A stretch of 64,000 nucleotides of DNA, from positions 1 to 64,000 of the forward strand of contig JAIXHJ010000014.1 of NCBI GenBank assembly GCA_030145845.1, given 5' to 3'. The first letter of the stretch is position 1. Every line of letters begins with the position of its first letter. Below the pieces are notes generated by a model that searched no databases, had not been told where the DNA came from, and saw only the letters and a program-made list of their open reading frames with translations. Both the position numbers and the translations under genes were made by a program. Positions 43,176 to 52,260 of the stretch are shown here, one piece after another. This DNA is from Pseudomonadota bacterium. Lineage in GTDB: Bacteria; Pseudomonadota; Gammaproteobacteria; Pseudomonadales; Oceanobacteraceae.

Positions 43176-45652
43176 TCTGGCGGACTGCCCTGCGCCTGTT
43201 GTGGCGTGAAGCACGCAGCGGCGAGCTGACGCTGATTCTGGCAGCGCTGCTGATTGCCGTGACGTCCACCACCGCGATTGCGCTGTTCAGTGCCCGTCTG
43301 GAACTGGCGATGGAATCCCGCTCCAACGATCTGCTGGGTGCGGATCTGCGCCTGCAGTCGACAACGGAACCGGATGCCGGCTGGCTGGCGGAAGCTGACC
43401 GGCTGGGATTGCAGCGGGCGCAGGTGCTGACGTTTCCGTCGGTGGTGCTGCACGGAGATGACATGACACTGGCGGCGGTCAAAGCCGTGGATCAGGCCTA
43501 TCCGCTGCGCGGCTCGCTGGTGGTACAGACACAGGCCGGTGCACCAGCACAGCCGCAGTCTCACGGACCGGCAGCCGGAGAAGCCTGGGTGGAAGCGCGG
43601 CTGCTGGCGCTGCTGAATGCCGCGCCCGGGGATGAGGTTGAGCTGGGCAATATCCGTCTGCGTCTGAGCGGGGTGATTGAGGAAGAAAGTGACCGCGGCG
43701 GCAATTTTTACAGCTTGTCGCCGCGGCTGATGATGAACTGGGCCGATCTGCAGGCCAGTGGTCTGGTGGCGGCCGGCAGCCGTCTGCGCTGGCGTATTCT
43801 GGTGGCCGGTGATGCGGCAGCCATTGAACAGTGGCGCGGCTTCCGTGAGCTGCTGCCGAATCAGAACTTCGAGTCCCTGCAGGACAGCAATCAGGCGGTG
43901 GCCAATACGCTGGATAAAGCCCGCCGTTATCTGGGGATCGCGGCGCTGCTGGCGGTGGTGCTGGCCAGTGTGGCGGTCGCGATCAGCGCCCGCCGTTACG
44001 CCAGCCGCCACTATGACATCAGCGCCCTGATGCGCACCTTTGGTCTGGCGCGGCGCCAGGTATGGAACATTTACGCGCTGCAGTTGCTGCTGCTGGGCGG
44101 GGCAGCGACACTGGCCGGACTGTTACTGGCGGCGGGTTTACAGGCGTTGCTGCTGACTCTGCTGGGCGGGCTGGTGCCGGATAATCTGCCGCCGGCACCG
44201 GTGTCGGCCTGGCTGCTGGGAATGAGCAGTGGTCTGCTGACGCTGCTGGGTTTTGCCCTGCCGTATCTGATGCCGCTGGCACGGGTGACACCGCTGCGGG
44301 TGCTGCGCCGCGATCTGGAGCCGGTACCGCTGGCCGGCTGGCTGATCACCACGCTGGCGCTGGCCGCGCTGACCCTGATGCTGTGGCTGTTTACCTCCGA
44401 CCTGTTGCTGACCGTGGGGCTGATGGCCGGCGGCAGTGTACTGATTGTGCTGATGTTAGTGCTGCTGCATGCTCTGATCAGGCTGGCCCGGCGGCAGCTG
44501 GCGCAGCGTGATCTGCCGCTGAGTGTACGTTTTGCCTGGCAGCATATCAGCCGTAACAGCCGTCAGAGTGCCGGTCAGGTACTGGCCTTTGCGCTGACGC
44601 TGATGGTGATGCTGGTGATCGGTAATCTGCGCAATGATCTGCTGGCGGACTGGCAGGCCAGCCTGCCGCAGGATGCGCCCAATGTTTTCGCCATCAATAT
44701 CCAGTCGTATGAAGTGGATGATTTCCGCGCCGCGCTGCAGCAGCGCGGGCTGGCGCACGAAAAGCTTTACCCCATGGTGCCGGGGCGTCTGCTGACCATT
44801 AACGGGCAATCGGTGCAGGAACTGGCGGTGGCGGACGATCCGGCCATCAACCGCGATCTGGCGCTGACCGCAGACAGTGATCTGCCGGCGTCCAATACCG
44901 TGACGGAGGGTGACTGGCAGAGTCTGGCGCAGAGCAGCGGTCAGGTGTCCATTGAAGAGCGGCTGGCGGCACGGCTGGGCGTGGGCATGGGCGATACCCT
45001 CGGCTTCAGCGCCGGTGGGGTGGAATTCAGCGCAGTCATCAGCAGCATCCGCCAGGTCGACTGGAGTGCGATGACGCCGAACTTTTATATGATGTTCTCA
45101 GCCGATGTACTGGCGGCACTGCCGGCCAGTTACCTGACCAGTTTCTATGTGCCGCCGGCGCAGCAGTCTCAGCTGACGGAACTGATCCGCGCCTATCCGG
45201 GTATTACCCTGCTTGATCTGCAGGCGGTGCTGGGACAGATTCAGGGGGTGCTGCAGCAGGTGACACTGGCGGTGGAACTGATTCTGCTGTTTGTGCTGGT
45301 GGCGGCGGTGCTGGTCATGCTGTCGTCACTGGTGGCAGCGTTACCGGAGCGGCTGCGGGAAGGTGCGGTGATCCGCACGCTGGGAGGCAGCACCGCGCTG
45401 CTGCGCCGCGGCCAGCTGGTCGAATTCCTGTTGCTGGGCGGGCTGGCGGCGCTGTTTGCCCTGGCCGGTACTGAGGCCGTCTGCGCCTGGCTGTATACTC
45501 AGATACTGAATATCCCCTATCACGGGCAGGGGCTGGCCTGGCTGTGGCTGCCTCTGCTGGCGGCGCTGGTGCTGGCATTGCCGGGTATGTGGCTGCTGCG
45601 CCGTACCGTGCATGTGGCGCCACTGCGGGTACTGCGGGAACTGGTTGATTAG
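43172..45652 (+). CDS. ybbP: ABC transporter permease, FtsX-like (YbbP family)
   Basis: This 826-residue permease has one helix near the N-terminus (LILAALLIAVTSTTAIALF), a large periplasmic domain, and two FtsX core regions (about 255-400 and 690-815), ten helices in all, as in YbbP. It likely handles lipids or lipid-linked substrates with YbbA and is placed next to tesA, which supports a link to envelope lipid turnover. The transported molecule is unknown. Confidence 0.92.
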   Translation: MIWRTALRLLWREARSGELTLILAALLIAVTSTTAIALFSARLELAMESRSNDLLGADLRLQSTTEPDAGWLAEADRLGLQRAQVLTFPSVVLHGDDMTLAAVKAVDQAYPLRGSLVVQTQAGAPAQPQSHGPAAGEAWVEARLLALLNAAPGDEVELGNIRLRLSGVIEEESDRGGNFYSLSPRLMMNWADLQASGLVAAGSRLRWRILVAGDAAAIEQWRGFRELLPNQNFESLQDSNQAVANTLDKARRYLGIAALLAVVLASVAVAISARRYASRHYDISALMRTFGLARRQVWNIYALQLLLLGGAATLAGLLLAAGLQALLLTLLGGLVPDNLPPAPVSAWLLGMSSGLLTLLGFALPYLMPLARVTPLRVLRRDLEPVPLAGWLITTLALAALTLMLWLFTSDLLLTVGLMAGGSVLIVLMLVLLHALIRLARRQLAQRDLPLSVRFAWQHISRNSRQSAGQVLAFALTLMVMLVIGNLRNDLLADWQASLPQDAPNVFAINIQSYEVDDFRAALQQRGLAHEKLYPMVPGRLLTINGQSVQELAVADDPAINRDLALTADSDLPASNTVTEGDWQSLAQSSGQVSIEERLAARLGVGMGDTLGFSAGGVEFSAVISSIRQVDWSAMTPNFYMMFSADVLAALPASYLTSFYVPPAQQSQLTELIRAYPGITLLDLQAVLGQIQGVLQQVTLAVELILLFVLVAAVLVMLSSLVAALPERLREGAVIRTLGGSTALLRRGQLVEFLLLGGLAALFALAGTEAVCAWLYTQILNIPYHGQGLAWLWLPLLAALVLALPGMWLLRRTVHVAPLRVLRELVD

Positions 45653-45677
45653 TGTTATATTGTAACTTTATTACACC
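45653..45677. promoter_or_regulatory. Zur-like operator upstream of the COG0523 gene
   Basis: GTGTTATATTGTAACTTT and the following ATTACAC form a near-palindrome (9 of 12 pairs match). The core TGTTATATTGTAACT matches the gammaproteobacterial Zur core TGTTATAATATAACA in 12 of 15 positions. It lies 13-37 bp before the ATG, where it can block the promoter. Confidence 0.68.
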
Positions 45678-45689
45678 GGGTAACTGAGC

Positions 45690-46667
45690 ATGATCCGCAC
45701 ACATCTGATTACCGGCTTTCTTGGCGTCGGTAAAACCACGGCCATTCTGCATCTGCTGAGTCAGAAGCCCGCACATGAAAAATGGGCGGTGCTGGTTAAT
45801 GAGTTCGGTGAAGTCGGTGTCGATGGTGCGATTCTGGCCAGTCAGGGCGCGGTGGTGAAGGAAGTTCCCGGCGGCTGCCTGTGCTGTGTTGCCGGTCTGC
45901 CATTCCAGATTGGTCTGAATATGCTGATTGCCCGGGAAAAACCGGATGTGCTGCTGATCGAGCCGACCGGGCTTGGTCATCCGCGTAATATTCTTGAGAC
46001 CCTGCATAACGAACATTACCGCGATATTCTGCACACAGGTGCCAGTATCTGTTTGCTGGACCCCCGCCAGCTGAGTAATCCGCGCTACCGTGAGCACGAA
46101 GTCTTCCGTGATCAGATTGAACTGGCCGACGTGCTGGTGGCGAATAAAACGGATCTGGCATCGGCAGCCGATAAAGCCGCTTTCGAAACGCTGCTGGCGG
46201 AGGCCGACCCGGCCAAATCAGCCAGTGCCTGGGTGACGCAGGGACAGCTGGATATCAGCCTGCTGTCTGCTGCGGTCAGTGCCGGCCGTCAGGCGCAGCA
46301 TCCTCATGCCCATGACCATCATCACCGCCGGGAAGGACTGCAGCCACAGCCGGCGCTGGCGGAGGGTGAAGACCTGCGCCTGCTGGAAAATCACGGGCAG
46401 GGTTTCTATTCCGTGGGCTGGCTGCTGACCCCGGCATGGACCTTTTCAGCTGCCCGCTTACGCGATTGGCTGAATGGTCTGGAGCTGGAACGCATCAAAG
46501 GCATTGTGATCACCGATGAAGGACCACTGGTGCTGAATATGCGCGATGGCGTGCTCAGCGAAATGCCGACCCGGCGCCCGGATGAAAGCCGGCTGGAGTT
46601 CCTGAATCAGCTGCCAATGCCAACAGAAACCCTGCAAAAAGCCTTGTTATTCTGCCGCCTGTCCTGA
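45690..46667 (+). CDS. COG0523 (CobW-like) GTP-dependent metallochaperone
   Basis: This 325-residue GTPase has Walker A GFLGVGKT (9-16), the metal site GGCLCC (Cys63, Cys65, Cys66), and a histidine-rich stretch (HPHAHDHHHRRE, about 211-222), then the CobW C-terminal domain. COG0523 proteins deliver zinc or cobalt to enzymes. The Zur-like box and the His-rich linker point to a zinc-starvation member (YeiR/ZagA type). Cytoplasmic. Confidence 0.92.
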   Translation: MIRTHLITGFLGVGKTTAILHLLSQKPAHEKWAVLVNEFGEVGVDGAILASQGAVVKEVPGGCLCCVAGLPFQIGLNMLIAREKPDVLLIEPTGLGHPRNILETLHNEHYRDILHTGASICLLDPRQLSNPRYREHEVFRDQIELADVLVANKTDLASAADKAAFETLLAEADPAKSASAWVTQGQLDISLLSAAVSAGRQAQHPHAHDHHHRREGLQPQPALAEGEDLRLLENHGQGFYSVGWLLTPAWTFSAARLRDWLNGLELERIKGIVITDEGPLVLNMRDGVLSEMPTRRPDESRLEFLNQLPMPTETLQKALLFCRLS

Positions 46668-46700
46668 ACAATGCCAGCAGGTTGAGTTCTGGATTATGTG

Positions 46701-47429
46701 ATGCGGTTACTTGCTGTACTGCTGCTGGCGCTGTCAATAACATCTCAGGCAGGAACCCTGAAAGTCGCTGCCGAAGATGCGTGGCCGCCTTTCTCGGACA
46801 GTCAGGGAAAAGGTTATTCCCGGGAGCTGGCCACCGCCGCATTTCAGTCCGCCGGTATTACCCTTGAGGTACAGACAGTACCCTATGCTCGGGCCCTCAG
46901 TATGACCAGCGCCGGCGAAACGGATGCCTGCTGGAACGTGACCCGTCAGCCCAGCACCGAAGCCACCTTTGTGTTCGGTGAAGTTCCTCTTTTTCAGGCG
47001 ACCGCCTCTTATTATTACAAAACCGGCCAGCAGCGGGATTACCGTCGCCCGGCCGATATTCCTGACGGAACCCGGATTGCCGTGATCAATGGTTATGAAT
47101 ACGGCTCTGAATTTGAAAGGCACCGCCGCCGGTTCAATCTGATCGAAGTATCGAAGCAGAAGCAGATTCTGTCGCTGCTGGTGAATGAACGTGTGGATAT
47201 GGCAATTTTCTTTGACCGCGTGTTTGATTACACCATGGCTCACAGCCATCTCGACCGCAGTCTGTTCATCCGTGGTGAACTGAATCACGTCAGCGATATT
47301 TATATTGCCTTCAGCCCGGCCAATCCGCAGTCGGAAAAATACGCCCGCCTGCTGGATGACGGTCTGCGCACACTGAAAGCCAATGGCGAATATGACCGTA
47401 TTATGGGTAACAGCACGCCGGTACTGTAA
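46701..47429 (+). CDS. Periplasmic amino-acid-type solute-binding protein
   Basis: This 242-residue protein has a signal peptide (MRLLAVLLLALSITSQA) and the SBP_bac_3 fold: LKVAAEDAWPPFSDSQGKGYSRELATAAF is the first lobe. No permease or ATPase is nearby, and the GRETDACWNVTRQ-like region (AGETDACWNVTRQ) resembles the orphan binding proteins common in this group. It could serve a sensor or a distant transporter. ATG 46701 was chosen over 46696/46698. Ligand unknown. Confidence 0.8.
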   Translation: MRLLAVLLLALSITSQAGTLKVAAEDAWPPFSDSQGKGYSRELATAAFQSAGITLEVQTVPYARALSMTSAGETDACWNVTRQPSTEATFVFGEVPLFQATASYYYKTGQQRDYRRPADIPDGTRIAVINGYEYGSEFERHRRRFNLIEVSKQKQILSLLVNERVDMAIFFDRVFDYTMAHSHLDRSLFIRGELNHVSDIYIAFSPANPQSEKYARLLDDGLRTLKANGEYDRIMGNSTPVL

Positions 47430-47547
47430 CCACCGCCCTGTCTGAACCTGTCACGGGAATGGCATAAATTCTTCATTAAACGTTATCTGAACTGCAACAG
47501 CCCTCCTTCTCAATGCCCTGCGGGATTAACAACAAACCGGAGGGATC

Positions 47548-50160
47548 ATGAAAAACTCTTTACTGACGGCAGCCCTGTTGGGCGGCAGTCTTCTCACTCA
47601 GTCCGCGGCAGCGGAGCTGATGATCAACGAAGCCGATGCGGATCAGAGCGGTACTGATACCGGCGAATTTATTGAACTGTTTGATGGCGGCAGCGGCAAT
47701 ACTGCACTGGATGGTTATACGCTGGTGTTGTTCAACGGCAGCAATGACAGCAGTTATCAGGCCTTTGATCTGGACGGATACAGCACCGGCAGCGACGGCT
47801 ATTTTGTGCTCTGTGGTGACAGCAGTGTCACCGCCGGATGTGACCTGGATGTATCACCGGATTCCAATCTGATTCAGAACGGTGCCGATGCCATCGCACT
47901 CTATCAGGCCGGTGCCAGCGAATTTCCTTATGGCACCGCGGTGACGACAACCGCGCTGGTGGATGCGCTGGTGTATGACACCAACGACAGCGATGACAGT
48001 GGCCTGCTGGTGCTGCTGAATACAGCTCAGCCTCAGGTTAATGAAGGTGGCGAAGGGGATAAAGACAGCCACTCCAGTCAGCGCTGTGACAATGGCAGCG
48101 GTGGCCTGCGCAACACGGCCAGCTATATTCAGGCACTGCCGACACCGGGGGCAGAGAATGCCTGCGGTGTTAGCGCAGAGCCGGCACTGGGCAACTGTGG
48201 TGACAGCTCACAGGAAGCTTTTCAGCTGATCAGCAGCATTCAGGGCAATATCAGCGATGTCAGCAACGACGCCAGCCCCCTGTCCGGACAGACGGTGATT
48301 GTGGAAGCCATTGTGACCATGGACAAGCAGGGCGGTTATCTGGCCAACGGCGATTACTCTTATCAGTACAGTGGTTTCTGGCTGCAGGAAGAAGACGCCG
48401 ATGCTGACGGTGATGCTGCTACCTCGGAAGGTATTTTTGTCTACGACTATTCAGACAGCGTCAGTGTCGGTGACAAGGTCCGTCTGATGGCGACGGTCAG
48501 TGAATATAACCAGGTGACCCAGCTGAAAAATATTACCGACATCAGCCTCTGTTCGTCAGCCAACACCCTGCCGGCTGCCACGGCAGTGACCCTGCCGGTA
48601 ACCGCATTGGCGGAATGGGAAGCGCTGGAAGGAATGCGCATCAGCAATAATCAGAATCTGGTGGTCAGCGATCTGTATGGCACAGGTTATGGCCTCGGAA
48701 ATTACGGCCAGTTTGTGGTGTCTTCAGCCCTGCATTATCAGGGGACTGAAATTGCTCTGCCGGGTTCTGCGGCAGCATTGGCAGCAGAAGAAAACCGTAC
48801 GCTGGATGTGTTGCTGGTGGACGATGGCGTGGCAGCGTCTTATCCGGCCTTTATTCCTTTCCCTGATGAAACCGGTTTCAGTGCAGATAACCCACTGCGT
48901 ATTGGTTATACGGTTCCGGATATTGCCGGTGTTATGCACGCCTATAAAAATAATTACATGATTGTACCGGCTGATATCACCATTGACCCATCGCATCCGC
49001 GCACCAGCGAACCGGTCGTGGCGGCTGATGCCGATCTGGTGATTGCCGGTATGAACGTGCTCAATTATTTTAATGGTGATGGCCTGGGCGATGGTTTTCC
49101 GACCTCCCGTGGCGCCGCAACCTATGATGCGTTCAGCATGCAGAGCGCTAAAATTGTTGCGGCTCTGAGCGCCATAAATGCCGATATTATTGGTCTGATG
49201 GAACTGGAGAATGATGGTTTCGGTGAAGACAGCGCAATTAATACGCTGCTCTCGGAATTAAATGCACAACAGCTGCCGGGTGATGAATATCAGTTTATCG
49301 ATCCGGGGACCGCTGTTATCGGCAGCGATGAAATTACTGTGGGTCTGCTTTACCGTCCGGGAAAAGTGACGCCGGTAGGCGCGACCGTTATTCTCAGCAG
49401 TGATAATTCACCGCTGGATGATGATGGTGAAGCATTGTTTATTGACAGCAAAAACCGTCCGTCGCTGATTCAGTCTTTCCGTCACCGCGGTCAGGTATTT
49501 ACCGTATCGGTGAATCACCTGAAATCAAAAGGTTCGGCCTGCGCTGAAGACAATGAAGGCGAAGACGGCCAGGGCAACTGCAATCAGACCCGTACTCTGG
49601 CGGCACAGGCGCTGGTGGAATTTCTGGATTCACAACCGACCGGTGTACCTTCATCCGGCACCATTATTCTGGGCGACCTGAATGCTTACAGTCAGGAAGA
49701 TCCGATGCAGGTTTTCTATGCTGCCGGTTATACCAACCTGAAATACACTGATGCGGCGTCCGAAGCACAGCCGTATTCCTATTCTTACAGTGGTTTCCTG
49801 GGCAGTCTGGATCATGCGCTGACCTCCGGACGTCTGACTTCGCAGGTGGTCAGTGTTGATGCCTGGCATATTAACTCAGTGGAAGACAGCCTGATGGACT
49901 ATGCCACGGAAGCAACCGGACAGAGCTACTCGTCGGTGGATAATTATGCCGCTGCCGATGCTTACCGTTCATCGGATCACGATCCGGTGGTGGTCGGACT
50001 GAAGATGACGCCGGTACGTCAGGGACGTTATGAACAAAATTGTCAGTGCCGTGGCTGGTGGTGCCTGAGCCGTTGTAACCGGCATGAGAGTGGCCGTCTG
50101 TGGCTGTGGAATAACAGCCGTGGTCATGGTGCGGCACCGTTTTATCACTGGGCTCACTGA
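47548..50160 (+). CDS. ExeM/NucH-type extracellular nuclease
   Basis: This 870-residue protein has a signal peptide (MKNSLLTAALLGGSLLTQSAAA), a lamin-tail domain (about 23-165), an OB-fold-like region (about 235-345) and an endonuclease/exonuclease/phosphatase domain (about 490-825) with MELEND, NHLKSKG, LGDLNAY and SSDHDPVVV, the catalytic set. ExeM-type enzymes degrade extracellular DNA in biofilms or for phosphate. A GGAGG precedes the ATG. The last 50 residues are Cys/Trp/Arg-rich (QNCQCRGWWCLSRCNRHES) and lack the usual GlyGly-CTERM anchor; no good continuation exists in other frames. A frameshift or eroded tail is possible. Confidence 0.92.
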   Translation: MKNSLLTAALLGGSLLTQSAAAELMINEADADQSGTDTGEFIELFDGGSGNTALDGYTLVLFNGSNDSSYQAFDLDGYSTGSDGYFVLCGDSSVTAGCDLDVSPDSNLIQNGADAIALYQAGASEFPYGTAVTTTALVDALVYDTNDSDDSGLLVLLNTAQPQVNEGGEGDKDSHSSQRCDNGSGGLRNTASYIQALPTPGAENACGVSAEPALGNCGDSSQEAFQLISSIQGNISDVSNDASPLSGQTVIVEAIVTMDKQGGYLANGDYSYQYSGFWLQEEDADADGDAATSEGIFVYDYSDSVSVGDKVRLMATVSEYNQVTQLKNITDISLCSSANTLPAATAVTLPVTALAEWEALEGMRISNNQNLVVSDLYGTGYGLGNYGQFVVSSALHYQGTEIALPGSAAALAAEENRTLDVLLVDDGVAASYPAFIPFPDETGFSADNPLRIGYTVPDIAGVMHAYKNNYMIVPADITIDPSHPRTSEPVVAADADLVIAGMNVLNYFNGDGLGDGFPTSRGAATYDAFSMQSAKIVAALSAINADIIGLMELENDGFGEDSAINTLLSELNAQQLPGDEYQFIDPGTAVIGSDEITVGLLYRPGKVTPVGATVILSSDNSPLDDDGEALFIDSKNRPSLIQSFRHRGQVFTVSVNHLKSKGSACAEDNEGEDGQGNCNQTRTLAAQALVEFLDSQPTGVPSSGTIILGDLNAYSQEDPMQVFYAAGYTNLKYTDAASEAQPYSYSYSGFLGSLDHALTSGRLTSQVVSVDAWHINSVEDSLMDYATEATGQSYSSVDNYAAADAYRSSDHDPVVVGLKMTPVRQGRYEQNCQCRGWWCLSRCNRHESGRLWLWNNSRGHGAAPFYHWAH

Positions 50161-50170
50161 CGCCACATAA

Positions 50171-50196
50171 AAAAAGCCGGCGCAGGCCGGCTTTTT
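50171..50196. terminator. Bidirectional terminator between the nuclease and CZB genes
   Basis: AAAAAGCCGGC-GCAG-GCCGGCTTTTT is a perfect 11-bp stem with T-runs on both strands, serving both convergent genes. Confidence 0.94.
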
Positions 50197-50209
50197 ATTG
50201 ATTTATTTA

Positions 50210-50665
50210 TCAGCCCTGCATCTGCTGCAGGGTTTTTTCCAGCACATCCAGCACATCCAGCATTTCCCTGGATTTATCGTTCAGCAGCTCCAGCTTTTTC
50301 TCGGCAATTTTACGGTTTTCGGCATCCGTAGCTTTCTGTCCCATTAATTTCTGCCAGAAAGAGGGTTCCGGCTGATTGAACAGTTGCTGGAATATTTCAC
50401 GGTAAATCGCGTGTACCTGCTGGTGCGGCTGCTCAACCGCCTGAAATTCCGGTAGTGAAGACAATTCTTCAGGCACACTGTAATACCAGTGTCCGAACTG
50501 ACATTCGGTGTGATCCATCGGCAGCTGGCCTTCTTCAACCGCATAGCCGGTCGACAATGCCATTGCATAAGCACGCCAGCGCAGGTGCGCTGTTTTTGCA
50601 CGCCTGATCTGTTGCAGAATCTGATCAATTTCTGCTGCCGGAATCCCTGAGCCAACCACTGTCAT
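50210..50665 (-). CDS. Free-standing CZB (chemoreceptor zinc-binding) domain protein
   Basis: This 151-residue protein is almost entirely a CZB domain: AHLRWRAYA (His ligand), ECQFGHWYY (the C-x-F-G-x-W motif, Cys ligand) and PHQQVHAIY (two His). CZB domains bind zinc tightly and usually sit on chemoreceptors or diguanylate cyclases; here no output domain is attached. A charged helix follows (about 110-150). It may regulate a partner by zinc. Cytoplasmic; the gene is alone between terminator and promoter. Confidence 0.85.
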   Translation of the reverse strand: MTVVGSGIPAAEIDQILQQIRRAKTAHLRWRAYAMALSTGYAVEEGQLPMDHTECQFGHWYYSVPEELSSLPEFQAVEQPHQQVHAIYREIFQQLFNQPEPSFWQKLMGQKATDAENRKIAEKKLELLNDKSREMLDVLDVLEKTLQQMQG

Positions 50666-50816
50666 ACTGACCTCTCTGTGCCTTATACCGATACTGAATT
50701 AATGCTATCAGTATTTGCGGTATTTTGCGCTGGCTGGCGACCGCTTTGTCAGGAAAAGGTAAGTTGCGTCCCTGCTAACCCTCAGTCCTTATTACGGATG
50801 CCGGTGGCAAATATTT

Positions 50817-51212
50817 TTAATGGCAGCCGTCAGTGGCATGAAATTCATGATGCAGATGGCATAACCGGGCATGTTGAGCCGGGCTGCTTTTATAAATCTG
50901 CTGCAGCACAAAATAAGGCTGATACAGATAATCGGAACACAGGCTGCGCCACTGACCGGAGGCGTGAGTGTTGAGTGATGCCAGCAGCAGCGTGCGGTAA
51001 ATCCGGCGGATCCAGCTGGTCTGCAGTGCCTGCAGGCAACGTTCACCGGCCTGGCTGGCGAGCTCAAGACCGAGGTCCAGATATTCATTCAGCCAGTCAG
51101 CTCTGGGCTGATCCTGTTCATAGGCCGTGATCTGCTGTTCCAGCAGCGTCAGGCGCTGCTCCACCGGCAGACTGAATGACAGGTCAGAGGCAACAACAGG
51201 GGATGGCAGCAT
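50817..51212 (-). CDS. FagA-like Fur-regulated protein
   Basis: This 131-residue protein has no signal peptide or membrane helix. Its second half (NEYLDLGLELASQA, then GQWRSLCSDYLYQPYFVLQQI) matches the pattern of FagA, the small protein of the fumC-sodA iron-response operon of Pseudomonas. A nearly perfect Fur box lies 41 bp upstream. Unlike in Pseudomonas, no fumC or sodA is beside it. Similarity was judged by eye; the function of FagA is not known. Confidence 0.6.
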   Translation of the reverse strand: MLPSPVVASDLSFSLPVEQRLTLLEQQITAYEQDQPRADWLNEYLDLGLELASQAGERCLQALQTSWIRRIYRTLLLASLNTHASGQWRSLCSDYLYQPYFVLQQIYKSSPAQHARLCHLHHEFHATDGCH

Positions 51213-51252
51213 GGTCTTATCTCCGGCAGCTGGGTAGGCAATTCAAATTAAC

Positions 51253-51265
51253 GATAATAATTATC
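51253..51265. promoter_or_regulatory. Fur box
   Basis: GATAATAATTATC is a perfect palindrome, and with its flanks fits the 7-1-7 Fur pattern in 14 of 15 positions. It lies 41 bp upstream of the FagA-like gene and 54 bp upstream of the ATG (51319) of the divergent lipid-kinase gene, so it may repress either or both when iron is plentiful. Confidence 0.85.
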
Positions 51266-51318
51266 ATTTACAAATATTAAGTGGTAATCAGCTGCCGGTA
51301 GTTTCATAGCTGTGATCA

Positions 51319-52260
51319 ATGAGGGTCGCTATACTCGTGGCCGCAGACAGGACACAGGGTGCGGTGACGGTGGTGAAGAAGGTTCTGGTGATTGAAAACC
51401 CGCTGGCCGGAGGAGCACGGCGCGGGTTAACGGCGGAGGTACTCTGCCGTCTGTCGGATGCCGGCTGTGAAGTGAGTCTGTACCGTACCCGCGCCCGCGG
51501 GGATGCGCTGAATGGTATACGCCAGTGCCGCTTCCGCCCGGATATGATCGCGGTAGCCGGTGGTGATGGTACGGTGAACGAGGTGGTGAATGCGCTGACC
51601 GACCCGGTGCCGCTGGCGCTGATTCCCTGTGGCACCACCAATGTTCTGGCACTGGAGCTGGGCATCCGTCAGGACGCGCAGCAGATTGCTGACAGTATCC
51701 TGTCCGGCCAGCTGCGCCCTGTCTGTCCGGGTAAGGTCAACGGCCTGCGTTTTGTGCAGATGGCGGGTGTCGGTTATGACGCATGGGTGGTGCAGGGTGT
51801 GAATCTGCAGCTGAAACAGAAAACCGGCAAGCTGGCGTATGTGCTGTCGATGCTGCAGCAGTTGTCTGCCTATGGGCGGCGGTCCTACCGGGTAACCGTG
51901 GACGGTCAGGCGGCGCAGGCTTATTCCCTGATTATGACCAATGGCCGTTTCTATGCCGGCACCTTTGTTCTGTCGCGCCGGGCGTCGCTGGCAGAGCCAC
52001 AGATTCAGGTGCTGATGATGCAGGGCCGTTCACGTCTGCAGCTGTTGCTGGCTTTGCTGGCCCTGCCTTTTGGTCAGATGGAACGCATACCGGGAATCCG
52101 TTCACTGGCGGCCCGCTCGGTCAGGGTTGAATCGATGACGGCCGAAGGACCTGCGGAGCCTGTGCAGGCCGATGGGGATGTGGTCACGCAGCTGCCGCTG
52201 TTGCTGGAAATGGAAGAGCGGCCGCTGCTGTTTGCGGCCCCTGAGGGCTCACCAGCGTAG
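51319..52260 (+). CDS. Diacylglycerol/lipid kinase family protein
   Basis: This 313-residue protein has the DAGK catalytic domain: VLVIENPLAGGA, GGDGTVNEVVNAL (ATP-binding) and PCGTTNVLALELG. It is related to YegS and bacterial lipid kinases that phosphorylate diacylglycerol or similar lipids. The ATG at 51319 adds about 15 unconserved residues; GTG codons at 51364-51373 fit family starts better, so the start is uncertain. No ribosome-binding site is clear for either. Substrate unknown. Confidence 0.85.
   Translation: MRVAILVAADRTQGAVTVVKKVLVIENPLAGGARRGLTAEVLCRLSDAGCEVSLYRTRARGDALNGIRQCRFRPDMIAVAGGDGTVNEVVNALTDPVPLALIPCGTTNVLALELGIRQDAQQIADSILSGQLRPVCPGKVNGLRFVQMAGVGYDAWVVQGVNLQLKQKTGKLAYVLSMLQQLSAYGRRSYRVTVDGQAAQAYSLIMTNGRFYAGTFVLSRRASLAEPQIQVLMMQGRSRLQLLLALLALPFGQMERIPGIRSLAARSVRVESMTAEGPAEPVQADGDVVTQLPLLLEMEERPLLFAAPEGSPA

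Noticed and set aside
47438..47454. Possible Pho box (CTGTC twice) before the nuclease gene
   Set aside because: The repeats are 10 bp apart rather than 11 and only one continues as CTGTCAC; too weak to call, though phosphate control of such nucleases is known elsewhere.
50030..50100. Alternative frame MNKIVSAVAGGA at the nuclease 3' end as a separate small gene
   Set aside because: It stops after 12 codons and has no ribosome-binding site.
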